Part shown: in pieces, positions 54,033-62,119 of the stretch | Layout: every line of letters begins with the position of its first letter | Numbering within the stretch: the stretch's first letter is position 1 | Source of the DNA: Bacteroidota bacterium | Lineage (GTDB): Bacteria; Bacteroidota; Bacteroidia; Bacteroidales; JAADJA01 | Reading direction: 5' to 3' | DNA: 64,000 bases | NCBI GenBank assembly: GCA_020444515.1 | Contig: JAHLKX010000001.1 | Coordinates: forward strand, 186,001-250,000 | Translations under genes and position numbers: made by a program | Notes under the pieces: generated by a model | What the model was told of the DNA's origin: nothing | The model's input: the letters and a program-made list of their open reading frames with translations, nothing else | The model's database searches: none

Positions 54033-54440
54033 ATGAAATTAAGTGTAATTAAACAAGCCTTTCTGGCATTATTTGCAATTTCTATGCTGATCTCGTGTGA
54101 GTACGAGTTTATCGAGGTCGCTACACCTAAGCCACCTGATCCCAATGACACTACGGTAGAAACTGTATTGTTCTCAACACAAATTGAACCGATTTTCAGT
54201 GCATCCAATTGCACAAACTGTCACGGTGGCGGTAGTCCCTCAGCCGGACTGAACCTATCTGCAGGCAATGCTTACAACAGCATTATCAGCAATGATCTGG
54301 TGACGCCCGGAGATCCTGAAGCGAGTATCATTTATACCTATCCCAACCCTATTTCCGGTTCGCACAATACAAGATATGGTTCAGCGGATGATGCCAACCT
54401 GATCTATTTGTGGATATTCCAGGGCGCAATGGACAATTAG
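54033..54440 (+). CDS. Small monoheme c-type cytochrome lipoprotein
   Basis: A 135-residue lipoprotein. The lipobox SMLISC ends at Cys22, followed by the acidic EYEFIEV. One heme motif, NCTNCHGGG, lies near residue 60. The rest resembles small Bacteroidota cytochromes with the pattern PGDPEASIIYTYPN. It lies between the hexaheme lipoprotein and the DUF5777 barrel and could be an electron carrier at the outer membrane. A terminator separates it from the hexaheme gene, but its start is only 93 bp after that gene's stop. Confidence 0.88.
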   Translation: MKLSVIKQAFLALFAISMLISCEYEFIEVATPKPPDPNDTTVETVLFSTQIEPIFSASNCTNCHGGGSPSAGLNLSAGNAYNSIISNDLVTPGDPEASIIYTYPNPISGSHNTRYGSADDANLIYLWIFQGAMDN

Positions 54441-54463
54441 GTTTAACTTTAAAAATTTGTAAG

Positions 54464-55351
54464 ATGAAAAAATTAGTATTTCTAGTAGTAGCCATAATTT
54501 TTGGGTTTAATCTGATCAATGCCCAGGATGAGGAAAAAGAAAAGGATAAACCTGTATATGAATCATTCAGGGCAGGAACCATCATTGATAATCAAACGGT
54601 ATTTATTCCTGAAAAGCGAACGTTGGAAATGGTGTTGCAGCACCGATTCAGTCCTATGAATAACGGAATCTCTGATATTTGGGGTATCTTTTCTCCGGGA
54701 GCCAATATCCGGGTTGGATTCAATTATGTCCCCATTGATCGTTTGCAAATTGGATATGGTTTGACCATGAACCGGATGTACTCCGATTTTTCAGCCAAAT
54801 ATGCCATTTTAAAGCAAACCCGTAAAAACGTGGTTCCTGTCTTCGTCACTGCCTATGGAAACATGGCCATTGACGGACGAAGCGATGAAGTATTTGGAGA
54901 TAACTATAAGTTCTCCAACCGTTTTTCCTATTTTGGTCAACTGATCGTGGGACGAAAGTTTACCGATTGGTTTAGCTTTGAAGTGAATGGTAGTTTCAGT
55001 CATTACAACTCTGTAGCACCTGGAAATGATCATGATAAAATCGGCGTGGGTTTTGACGGGATGATCAAATTTTCACCTCAATCAGCATTGCATTTCATGT
55101 ATAACATTCCATTGAAAATTCAAAGTGTTTCCGAATACAAAACGGATAACAACGAGTGGTTGGATTATCCTCAACCATCTATCGGCATTGGTTATGAGGT
55201 TTACACTGGTGGTCACTATTTCCAGGTTTATATTACTTCTGCCAAAGGTATTCTGCCTCAACACATTTCAATGCTGAATGAAAATGATTGGACGGAAGGT
55301 ACAAAAGCTGTAATGGTTGGATTTACCATGAACAGGTTTTGGATGTTCTAA
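54464..55351 (+). CDS. DUF5777-type outer-membrane beta-barrel protein
   Basis: A protein of 295 residues from ATG 54464 (MKKLVFLVVAIIFGFNLINA, signal peptide). The open frame extends 18 codons upstream, overlapping the end of the monoheme gene. The mature part shows about twelve amphipathic strands with aromatic girdles, opening with RTLEMVLQHRFSPMNNGISD and ending NRFWMF, a proper aromatic C-terminus for outer-membrane insertion. It matches the DUF5777 pattern, which I recall as commonly next to multiheme cytochromes in Bacteroidota. It is the only barrel in the cluster, so it is the candidate conduit or docking partner across the outer membrane. Confidence 0.8.
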   Translation: MKKLVFLVVAIIFGFNLINAQDEEKEKDKPVYESFRAGTIIDNQTVFIPEKRTLEMVLQHRFSPMNNGISDIWGIFSPGANIRVGFNYVPIDRLQIGYGLTMNRMYSDFSAKYAILKQTRKNVVPVFVTAYGNMAIDGRSDEVFGDNYKFSNRFSYFGQLIVGRKFTDWFSFEVNGSFSHYNSVAPGNDHDKIGVGFDGMIKFSPQSALHFMYNIPLKIQSVSEYKTDNNEWLDYPQPSIGIGYEVYTGGHYFQVYITSAKGILPQHISMLNENDWTEGTKAVMVGFTMNRFWMF

Positions 55352-55476
55352 AAAATAAGCAATATTTAGATGAAACAAGTATTATTGAAACCCGTGATGA
55401 TGGATGAAGTCTTTAAAAGTTTGTTTCTATTTGGTTGTTTCATTGAAAATTTGAAAAAAATTATTTGAATATTCAT

Positions 55477-55500
55477 GGGGCATTTACTTTGCCCCTTTTT
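55477..55500 (+). terminator. Rho-independent terminator after the DUF5777 gene
   Basis: GGGGCA (55477-55482) pairs with TGCCCC (55490-55495), followed by TTTTT. It lies upstream of the chosen start of the heptaheme gene (55528), and it argues against the in-frame TTG at 55465, which would put the hairpin inside the coding region. Confidence 0.85.
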
Positions 55501-55527
55501 ATATTCTTAATATCAATAATTACAATA

Positions 55528-56493
55528 ATGATAACATACAAGAGGAGAACACTGATATTAATCGTATCCATAATGTTGGTGTTATTTAATGGTTATGGGC
55601 AGGATGATGCGGTAGAAGAGCGTGTTTATGATTATGCCGGAGAAAACCATAAATGCTTTAAATGTCACGGACACAAAACATTTCACTATTATAATGATCA
55701 AATGGGGCAGGAAGTTCGCGAAAGAATGAATCCGTATTATATTGTTGATTCTTCGGAGTTTTACACCTCCAATCACTGGAATTTCAGCTGTTTCGATTGT
55801 CATTCTTATGAATATGAAAATTTCCCGCATCCCAATGAATTGCGATTTGAACAATTACCGGCATGTCTTGACTGCCATGGTGGCGATGATACCTATGAAG
55901 ATCGAAACTGGGAACAAATCAACGATGAATTCCTGAAAAGTGTGCACAGTACAAAGCATAGTATCGACTTTAACTGCAATATGTGCCACGATCCGCATAC
56001 CTACAAGATCAATGCACGTACCAATGAAAACATCAAACAGACCATTCAATACGACAATGGGATTTGCCTTAGCTGTCATGCCAACATCAATAAGTATCAA
56101 CTCATTGTTGATTTTGTGAATCCCAATGTACTTAAAACCCATGATTGGCTGCCCAATCAGGCACTTCACTGGCAGAATGTACGATGCATCGAGTGTCATG
56201 CTGAAATCAAAGAAGATATGTTGATATCGCACAACATTCAACCAAAGGAAAAGGCAGTCAGAAAATGCGTTGAATGTCATTCACAGAATTCTTTATTACT
56301 TGCTTCTTTATATAAACATCAGGTTAAAGAGAGCAGGAGTAAATACGGTTTCTTTAATGCTGCCATTATGAATAATTCATATATCATTGGAGCAAACCGG
56401 AATTATTATCTGAACCTTATCAGTTTGATCATTTTCGGGCTGGTCGTCGTGGGAATAGGAATACATGGTACAATTAGAATAATAAAAAAATAA
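55528..56493 (+). CDS. Heptaheme c-type cytochrome with C-terminal membrane anchor
   Basis: A protein of 321 residues from ATG 55528 (MITYKRRTLILIVSIMLVLF, signal peptide). Seven CXXCH motifs are present: CFKCH, CFDCH, CLDCH, CNMCH, CLSCH, CIECH and CVECH. A single C-terminal TM (about 296-315, LISLIIFGLVVVGIGIHG) anchors it with the heme domain in the periplasm. The stop is followed after 1 bp by a diheme cytochrome b gene, so the two products probably form one complex. The pair resembles Geobacter CbcL, a single protein joining a multiheme c domain to a b-type cytochrome. CbcL-like function, quinol to periplasm electron transfer, is inference. Confidence 0.9.
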   Translation: MITYKRRTLILIVSIMLVLFNGYGQDDAVEERVYDYAGENHKCFKCHGHKTFHYYNDQMGQEVRERMNPYYIVDSSEFYTSNHWNFSCFDCHSYEYENFPHPNELRFEQLPACLDCHGGDDTYEDRNWEQINDEFLKSVHSTKHSIDFNCNMCHDPHTYKINARTNENIKQTIQYDNGICLSCHANINKYQLIVDFVNPNVLKTHDWLPNQALHWQNVRCIECHAEIKEDMLISHNIQPKEKAVRKCVECHSQNSLLLASLYKHQVKESRSKYGFFNAAIMNNSYIIGANRNYYLNLISLIIFGLVVVGIGIHGTIRIIKK

Positions 56494-56494
56494 A

Positions 56495-57106
56495 ATGAGC
56501 GAAGAAAAATTATATTTATACCCGGTTTGGCTCAGGATCTGGCATTGGGCCAATGCACTGATGTTTCTGGTATTAATCATTACAGGATTAAGTCTACAAT
56601 ATTCGGGTGTTGAGGGAACCTTCATCCGTTTTGATATTGCTGTTAAATACCACAATATCGCAGGGATTATACTTACCATTAATTTTTTGTTTTTTGTACT
56701 TGCCAATCGAATTTCAGGAAATAGAAAATATTACCGGATCAAGTACAAAGGGTTTCCTAAAAGATTGATGAAACAATTCAGGTATTATGTTTATGGTGTT
56801 TTTGTCCATGAACCCAAACCTTACCCCATTAGCGAAAAACGAAAATTCAATCCGCTGCAGAAGTTAAGTTATGTCATGGTGATGTTCGTGATGATGCCGG
56901 TCATTATTATCACGGGTTTTGGTTTATTGTTTCCAGAAACAAATATTGAAAATGTCTTTGGCTTGAGTGGAATTTATTTAACCGATCTGTTGCATATCAT
57001 TACTGGTTTTGTATTGTCGATATTTATGATTGTCCACATTTATTTCTGTACATTTGGAAAAACGTTGGGCAGCGATTTTAAAAGTATGTTTACCGGCTGG
57101 CATTAA
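56495..57106 (+). CDS. Diheme b-type cytochrome (Ni/Fe-hydrogenase/b561-like)
   Basis: A 203-residue inner-membrane protein with four TM helices (about 12-37, 53-71, 125-145 and 164-184). His17 in WHWAN, His53 in KYHNIAG, and His167 and His181 in the last helix are the four ligands expected for two b hemes in the PF01292 family. The gene follows the heptaheme gene by 1 bp. It should oxidise menaquinol and pass electrons to the heptaheme protein. It is short for the family, with little beyond the four helices. Confidence 0.92.
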   Translation: MSEEKLYLYPVWLRIWHWANALMFLVLIITGLSLQYSGVEGTFIRFDIAVKYHNIAGIILTINFLFFVLANRISGNRKYYRIKYKGFPKRLMKQFRYYVYGVFVHEPKPYPISEKRKFNPLQKLSYVMVMFVMMPVIIITGFGLLFPETNIENVFGLSGIYLTDLLHIITGFVLSIFMIVHIYFCTFGKTLGSDFKSMFTGWH

Positions 57107-57203
57107 TCAGTTAATCCATTTTGGATAACATTCGGATTGTTAACGAAGAAACAAGAGGATACAATTTTTTATAGTGAGTTGTCTTTGTAGCTTACATTTT
57201 CAA

Positions 57204-57217
57204 TTGGTTAACATCAA
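57204..57217. promoter_or_regulatory. FNR-like box TTGGT-TAAC-ATCAA
   Basis: It matches TTGAT-N4-ATCAA at 9 of 10 positions. It is only 12 bp before the ATG of the NapC/NirT gene, which is too close for ordinary activation. It could be a chance match, a repressor site, or part of a very short-leader promoter. Confidence 0.3.
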
Positions 57218-57229
57218 AAATTTCATGAA

Positions 57230-58741
57230 ATGAAAAAATTCAGACTACCTCAATCTTATTATAACTGGACCTCCCTGATTGGAACTACCATTGCGGTGAT
57301 CAGTTTATTTATGATTGTTTTCCTTTTTGTAATCTCTGTATTCTTTGGTGAGGGTGAGAGTTCTTACATGGGACTCGTGATGTGGATTGTGTTGCCGGTT
57401 TTTCTGGTGCTCGGCCTTGTTTTTATACCGATAGGCATGGTTATCAGGAGCCGGAAGAACAAAAGGCGGCAAATTAAAGATGACAAATTGTGGCCTAAAA
57501 TTGACCTCAACGATCTAAGTACCCGCAATGCCACAATGATCTTTGGTATCGGTACCATCTTTTTTCTGCTGCTATCTGCAGTGGGAAGTTATGAAGCATT
57601 TCACTATACAGAGTCCGTTGAGTTTTGTGGAACGGTTTGCCATACCGTCATGAAACCTGAATACATGGCTTATCAAAATTCATCACATGCCAGGGTATCC
57701 TGCGTTGAGTGTCATGTTGGTTCTGGTGCCGACTGGTATGTTCGGTCCAAATTGTCGGGTTTATACCAGGTATATGCTGTATTAGCCGATGTATATCCCA
57801 AGCCAATTCCCACTCCGGTGCGAAATCTGCGCCCTGCGCGTGAAACCTGTGAGGAATGCCATTGGCCTGAGAAGTTTTATGCCCGTCAGTTGGTGGTTGA
57901 AAAACATTATCTTGCCGATGAGGCAAATACTGAATGGGATATCAGCTTACAGATGAAAACGGGTCCGACATACAGTGCCCTTGGTTTACAGGAAGGTATT
58001 CACTGGCACATCAATCCCAATGTAAAAGTAGAATACATTGCTACAGATTCTGTTCGGCAAAACCTTCCGTGGGTTCGGTATACCAATCTGAAAACCGGTG
58101 AGGTACAGGTGTTTATTGATGAGGAAAACAGTTTGACGGATGATGAGATCGCTGCTGCAGAAATCCGGGAAATGGACTGCATGGATTGTCACAACAGGCC
58201 CTCGCATGATTACAGGCCTCCCTTCCGATTTATCAATGATGCCATTACAGCTGGTGATATTTCAAAAGATATCCCTGAGATTAAATGGAAAGCTATGGAT
58301 ATTTTAGGAATGGATTTTCCTACCACGGATAGTGCACTTCAATATATCGACAATGAGATCAATGGTTATTATTCAGATTATTATGAAGATTTTTATAATG
58401 AGAATAAAGATTTGATTGCCCAGGCAGTTAAAGCCATTCAGGATGAATTTCAGGTAAATATTTTCCCGGAAATGAAGGTAAAATGGAATGCCTATCATAA
58501 CAATATCGGCCATATGGAATTCAATGGTTGTTTCCGCTGCCACAATGATAAACACACAACGGATAGGGGCAACGTCATATCACGGGATTGTAATCTCTGT
58601 CACGGCATCGTTGCGCAGGGTGTTCCCGATACCCTTCAGGTTGGTTCCATATATGAGGAGTTGGAATTTGTCCATCCCAATGATCCCTACCAGGATTGGA
58701 AGGAATACCTCTGTGTGGAATGTCATGCAGATTTGTATTGA
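57230..58741 (+). CDS. NapC/NirT-family heptaheme cytochrome with three TM helices
   Basis: A 503-residue inner-membrane cytochrome. TM helices lie at about 14-39, 46-72 and 101-120. The first heme motif has an extra residue, C133-GTV-C137-H138 (CX3CH). The others are C158VECH, C207EECH, C317MDCH, C434FRCH, C454NLCH and C495VECH, giving seven c-hemes. The order NapC-like core (three hemes) then C-terminal extension (four hemes) and the three TM helices match the layout I recall for Geobacter ImcH, an inner-membrane quinol oxidase. Family members pass electrons from menaquinol to periplasmic acceptors. It follows the cytochrome b gene by 123 bp and ends at a bidirectional terminator. Confidence 0.9.
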   Translation: MKKFRLPQSYYNWTSLIGTTIAVISLFMIVFLFVISVFFGEGESSYMGLVMWIVLPVFLVLGLVFIPIGMVIRSRKNKRRQIKDDKLWPKIDLNDLSTRNATMIFGIGTIFFLLLSAVGSYEAFHYTESVEFCGTVCHTVMKPEYMAYQNSSHARVSCVECHVGSGADWYVRSKLSGLYQVYAVLADVYPKPIPTPVRNLRPARETCEECHWPEKFYARQLVVEKHYLADEANTEWDISLQMKTGPTYSALGLQEGIHWHINPNVKVEYIATDSVRQNLPWVRYTNLKTGEVQVFIDEENSLTDDEIAAAEIREMDCMDCHNRPSHDYRPPFRFINDAITAGDISKDIPEIKWKAMDILGMDFPTTDSALQYIDNEINGYYSDYYEDFYNENKDLIAQAVKAIQDEFQVNIFPEMKVKWNAYHNNIGHMEFNGCFRCHNDKHTTDRGNVISRDCNLCHGIVAQGVPDTLQVGSIYEELEFVHPNDPYQDWKEYLCVECHADLY

Positions 58742-58790
58742 TCCCAACAGGGTTTAAAATCTACAAAAATTATATCTTCAAGAAAGACAA

Positions 58791-58829
58791 AAAAGAGCCG
58801 GGATGATGATTCACCATCCCGGCTCTTTT
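58791..58829. terminator. Bidirectional terminator between convergent genes
   Basis: A 15-bp stem (58791-58805 with 58815-58829) carries an A-run on one side and a T-run on the other, so it can end both the cytochrome transcript (+) and the DUF2271 gene (-). Confidence 0.92.
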
Positions 58830-58855
58830 TTAGAAATCAGATAGTCTGTTTTACC

Positions 58856-60130
58856 TTACTTTATCAGAATCTTCGTACTATAATCTTCGTTTTCATTTTG
58901 AAAGTAAATCATGTATAATCCTTTCGGTTGATTGGACAGATCAATCATATATTTACCCGTTGCGAATGCAGGGTTCGTTTCTATACGTTTTATTACGGAA
59001 CCCCGGGTATTATAAACATGAATGGTTCCTGACTGGTTGATCTTTGATGAAAGTTCGACAATGAACTTCCCTTCTGCCGGATTCGGGTATACACCAATGC
59101 GCTCTTTTTCAGTTTCTTGATCAAGACCCACTAATGGGACCGAAACTTCATGGTTTTCTTCATCTGAACATTCCAGGTAATTTGCTGTAAGGTTTACATT
59201 ATAAGAACCAGCTTCTGCATAAGTGTGAACCGGATTGTTATCAGTACTGGTATTTCCATCTCCAAAATCCCATAAATAGGTAGTTGCATTGGCCGACAGG
59301 TTGGTAAATTCAACAGTCAATGCGTCTCCCACAAACTCAAAATCAGCAATCGGTGCTACCGTTACGGCAATTAAATCTTCTTTGGTTTCAGTTACCGTAC
59401 CATTGATGGTGAGGCTTACCGTTTTGACTCCGGGTGTGGTGTAATATACCGTATGGGGGCCCTGTGTTGTGGATGTAGCGGGGGCTGCGCCTTCTCCAAA
59501 ATTCCATTCCCAAGAGGTGGCATTGATCGATTCATCTGTAAAGGTTACGGTTTCCCATTGGCAAATATCGGTAACATCCATTCCGAATTCAGCGGTATAG
59601 GGGATAAATTCGAATTCAATGTCCTTGAAATAAGTTTCGTCGGCAGGTGTCAACGATATACCATCGGGTCCCTTTTCAAAGGTAAGGGTATAGAGGGGGC
59701 CCTGGGCATGGGCATCTGTGAATTCTGTCCAAACGGTATATTCTCCATCAGGTACCAGGTTTCCTTCCAGATCAATAAAATTCCAACTCACGGTATGGGT
59801 TTGATGCGAGGTTAATGTTGAACCGGTGATCGCATCCACAACATTATAATTGGAAGCAGCTTTCCAGGTATAAAGATATTGTTTTCTTTGGTTAGCCATG
59901 GCTTTTCGGGTTTTGATAAATCCTTCCGAATCCTCTACCCAAATGGCCAATACATGTTTCGGGGCGTAATTTCCACCGGCCTGCACGGTTCTTACTGTAA
60001 AAGTCATTTCTCCACCCGTTGTAGATTTTGATTGTTTTTCCGTATGGGGCGAGTTTGAGCTACAAAACAGTGCAATTATAAAAAAGCCAGCTATGGCAAG
60101 ACTTGAAAAAGAAAGTAATTGTTTTTTCAT
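58856..60130 (-). CDS. Exported DUF2271/PKD protein with T9SS type A sorting domain
   Basis: A 424-residue protein. The signal region ends with a lipobox-like IALFC (about 19-23). A DUF2271 domain (about 40-175) is recognised by GGEMTFTVRTVQAGGNYAPK and VLAIWVEDSEGFIKT. Two PKD domains follow (about 185-265 and 268-340, with WEWNFGEG and YLWDFGDGN). The C-terminus (about 345-424, IGVYPNPAEGKFIVEL ... STKILIK) is a T9SS type A domain. DUF2271 often occurs near flavin- or heme-dependent envelope electron-transfer genes, and this gene is convergent with the cytochrome cluster. Its function remains unknown. Confidence 0.88.
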   Translation of the reverse strand: MKKQLLSFSSLAIAGFFIIALFCSSNSPHTEKQSKSTTGGEMTFTVRTVQAGGNYAPKHVLAIWVEDSEGFIKTRKAMANQRKQYLYTWKAASNYNVVDAITGSTLTSHQTHTVSWNFIDLEGNLVPDGEYTVWTEFTDAHAQGPLYTLTFEKGPDGISLTPADETYFKDIEFEFIPYTAEFGMDVTDICQWETVTFTDESINATSWEWNFGEGAAPATSTTQGPHTVYYTTPGVKTVSLTINGTVTETKEDLIAVTVAPIADFEFVGDALTVEFTNLSANATTYLWDFGDGNTSTDNNPVHTYAEAGSYNVNLTANYLECSDEENHEVSVPLVGLDQETEKERIGVYPNPAEGKFIVELSSKINQSGTIHVYNTRGSVIKRIETNPAFATGKYMIDLSNQPKGLYMIYFQNENEDYSTKILIK

Positions 60131-60220
60131 GATATGGAATAAAATAGATAAGTGTATGCAATAATAATCATTTTTCTTTGTTTGTTCAGATATTTATTTA
60201 TTAATTTTGCTCCCGAAAAT

Positions 60221-60298
60221 GGTGCTTGTAGCTCAGCTGGTTAGAGCATCGGATTGTGGTTCCGAGGGTCGTGGGTTCGAGTCCCATCTAGCACCCCA
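60221..60298 (+). tRNA. tRNA-His (anticodon GTG)
   Basis: A cloverleaf is readable. G at 60221 is the encoded G-1 opposite discriminator C73, as normal for tRNA-His. The D-arm is GCTCAGCTGGTTAGAGC, and the anticodon stem TCGGA/TCCGA encloses TTGTGGT, with anticodon GTG at 60256-60258. The T-arm GTGGGTTCGAGTCCCAT closes well, and CCA is encoded at 60296-60298. The acceptor stem has one apparent mismatch (T6 against T67). Confidence 0.95.
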
Positions 60299-60411
60299 TA
60301 AAATTAAGGAAATCAGATTGTTGGTTTCCTTTTTGCTTTTTCATGAAAACACGATAGGACGAGAATTTCCAGCCAGCAGACTGGTAAATATCTGCCACCT
60401 GGCGGAAGTTT

Positions 60412-60451
60412 CATCCAGCACCCTATAAAATTAAGGCAGTCAGGTTGCAGG
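60412..60451 (+). repeat. Degenerate copy of the tRNA-His 3' end and its flank
   Basis: 60412-60451 matches 60285-60324 at 33 of 40 positions, 127 bp away. The match spans the tRNA 3' acceptor strand (CATC-AGCACCC) and the following ATAAAATTAAGG. It could be a remnant of an integration (att-like) event or a decayed duplicated tRNA. Confidence 0.6.
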
Positions 60452-60475
60452 AGCTTTTTTGGATGCAGGTAGCTG

Positions 60476-62119
60476 TTAATTTTTATCAGTTTTATCAATC
60501 AATACCCAGGTTTGTTGGATGAAGTAATCTTTGATGCGCAACATTGGCTGGATGGAATCACCATTGACATATCTTTCCTGGATCAGGTAACGTTTGCCGG
60601 GTTCCATGCGTTCTTCATAAAGAACCAATTGATTGGTCTTTAAGGTGATGTAATAGGGGATTTGGAAAGCAATATAGGGTGCCGTATTCAGGGATTCCAC
60701 ATCAAGCTTGATAGGACCGAGGGAATATTCTGATTCATAGGCAAAAGGAGGTCCGCTCATAAAAATTTGCCGGTCAGCATTTATCGCTTCCGATCCATTG
60801 ATCATTTTGCTGTAATAGGCTGCATGGTTTTCATTTTTTAAGGCTTGTACATATGTGTTATTCATTCCAAGCCGAAGGAAAACCATAAGCAGTATGACTA
60901 GATAAATGCGTTCCTTTCTGAATTTGAAGAACAAAAATGCAAGAAAAGAGGTTGCAAGTATTAAAATAATTTGAAATGGAACATTCACAGATGCTCCCTT
61001 TAGCGCGGGAATAAAAAAAGTTGCTGTCAGAGCCATTGGTGTTACCATAAAAGCAAAGGCCAGAATTCGTTCGATCCATTTTTTAGTAGCAGGAAATTGA
61101 TCAGAAAATTTCATGACCAGATACCCCAGAATTATGCATATAAAAGGAATAAAGGGATAGATATACCTTCCTTTAAAATCACCGGTCAACCAATAGATTG
61201 GAATGTTTACCAGGATAAATATGAGGCTGAAATAGATGAGTTTATTATCCTTCAGTTGTGTCCATATCTTTTTATGGAAAAGAAATCCAAGGAAAAGGGT
61301 GTAAGGCATGAGCATATATATGATTCGAAAGGGAAATAATAAAGCATCTGAAATGGTATCGATGATTGGTGTTTCCAGGCCTGTTCTTTGAGAGGCTTCC
61401 TTGAATTGTCGGATGATAAACGGGAGTTCCTGTCCATCCGTGGCCAGGAGTGCTATATAACCACCTGCAATCAGCAAGAAGACCAGAATGCCAGTAAAGT
61501 GTTGAAAGCTGAACAGTAGTCGCCATTTTTTAAATAGAATCAGTGTTGCAATCAGGGTTAGAAACTGAAAGGGTAGTGCCGGTAACCCTTTTGTTAGAAA
61601 TCCAATTCCTGTGAAAAAATAGGAAACCACGAACATGGTTAAAAATTTTTCCTTTTGCAGAAAAATGAAAAAGGTGATGACTTGTAAATAGATGATGAGG
61701 GAGAATAGCAAGTCAATTTCACCCGAAACCAGGGTTCCATAAAATAAGGTGTCGGCATTGGTCAGTATAAACAGACTGGATAGTAACCCCGTTTCAGCAT
61801 TGACATATTTACGAACAATGCGCCAGTTTAAAAAACTCAACAGGAGGAGTGCCAATATGGAAGGCAGCCGCACGGCCCATTCATTGAATGTTCCCATGAT
61901 CTTGAAAATACCAATCATGATCCAATTGAAAAATGGCGGTTTGTTGTAGTACATCCATCCGAACATATGAGGGAAAAAATATTCTCCTGACTTCATCATT
62001 TCAATGGAAACCAATGCCCGACGAGGTTCTTCTCCCTGCAATCCTGCAACCCCTAACCAGCCAATGATAGAGATTACAGCAGCAGGTAGAATGATCAGTA
62101 AAAGCATTTTTTTATTCAT
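60476..62119 (-). CDS. GT39/ArnT-like membrane glycosyltransferase
   Basis: A protein of 547 residues from ATG 62119, chosen because GGAGGA lies just upstream; the frame is open 30 codons further. It has about eleven TM helices. The conserved first loop reads GEEPRRALVSIEMMKSGEYF (about 28-47), with the acidic pair expected of GT-C enzymes, and NKPPFFNW follows. Family members transfer sugars from lipid-phosphate carriers to lipid A or proteins. The acceptor is unknown. It is translationally coupled to the upstream microprotein (start within its last 8 bp) and lies in a unit with the CDF transporter. Confidence 0.88.
   Translation of the reverse strand: MNKKMLLLIILPAAVISIIGWLGVAGLQGEEPRRALVSIEMMKSGEYFFPHMFGWMYYNKPPFFNWIMIGIFKIMGTFNEWAVRLPSILALLLLSFLNWRIVRKYVNAETGLLSSLFILTNADTLFYGTLVSGEIDLLFSLIIYLQVITFFIFLQKEKFLTMFVVSYFFTGIGFLTKGLPALPFQFLTLIATLILFKKWRLLFSFQHFTGILVFLLIAGGYIALLATDGQELPFIIRQFKEASQRTGLETPIIDTISDALLFPFRIIYMLMPYTLFLGFLFHKKIWTQLKDNKLIYFSLIFILVNIPIYWLTGDFKGRYIYPFIPFICIILGYLVMKFSDQFPATKKWIERILAFAFMVTPMALTATFFIPALKGASVNVPFQIILILATSFLAFLFFKFRKERIYLVILLMVFLRLGMNNTYVQALKNENHAAYYSKMINGSEAINADRQIFMSGPPFAYESEYSLGPIKLDVESLNTAPYIAFQIPYYITLKTNQLVLYEERMEPGKRYLIQERYVNGDSIQPMLRIKDYFIQQTWVLIDKTDKN

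Noticed and set aside
55432-55446. TGGTTGTTTCATTGA, sigma-54-like, before the heptaheme gene
   Set aside because: The -12 element reads GA rather than GC, and a terminator lies between it and the gene.
60207-60428. 73-codon open frame across tRNA-His
   Set aside because: It reads through the tRNA gene and its degenerate copy; no coding character.
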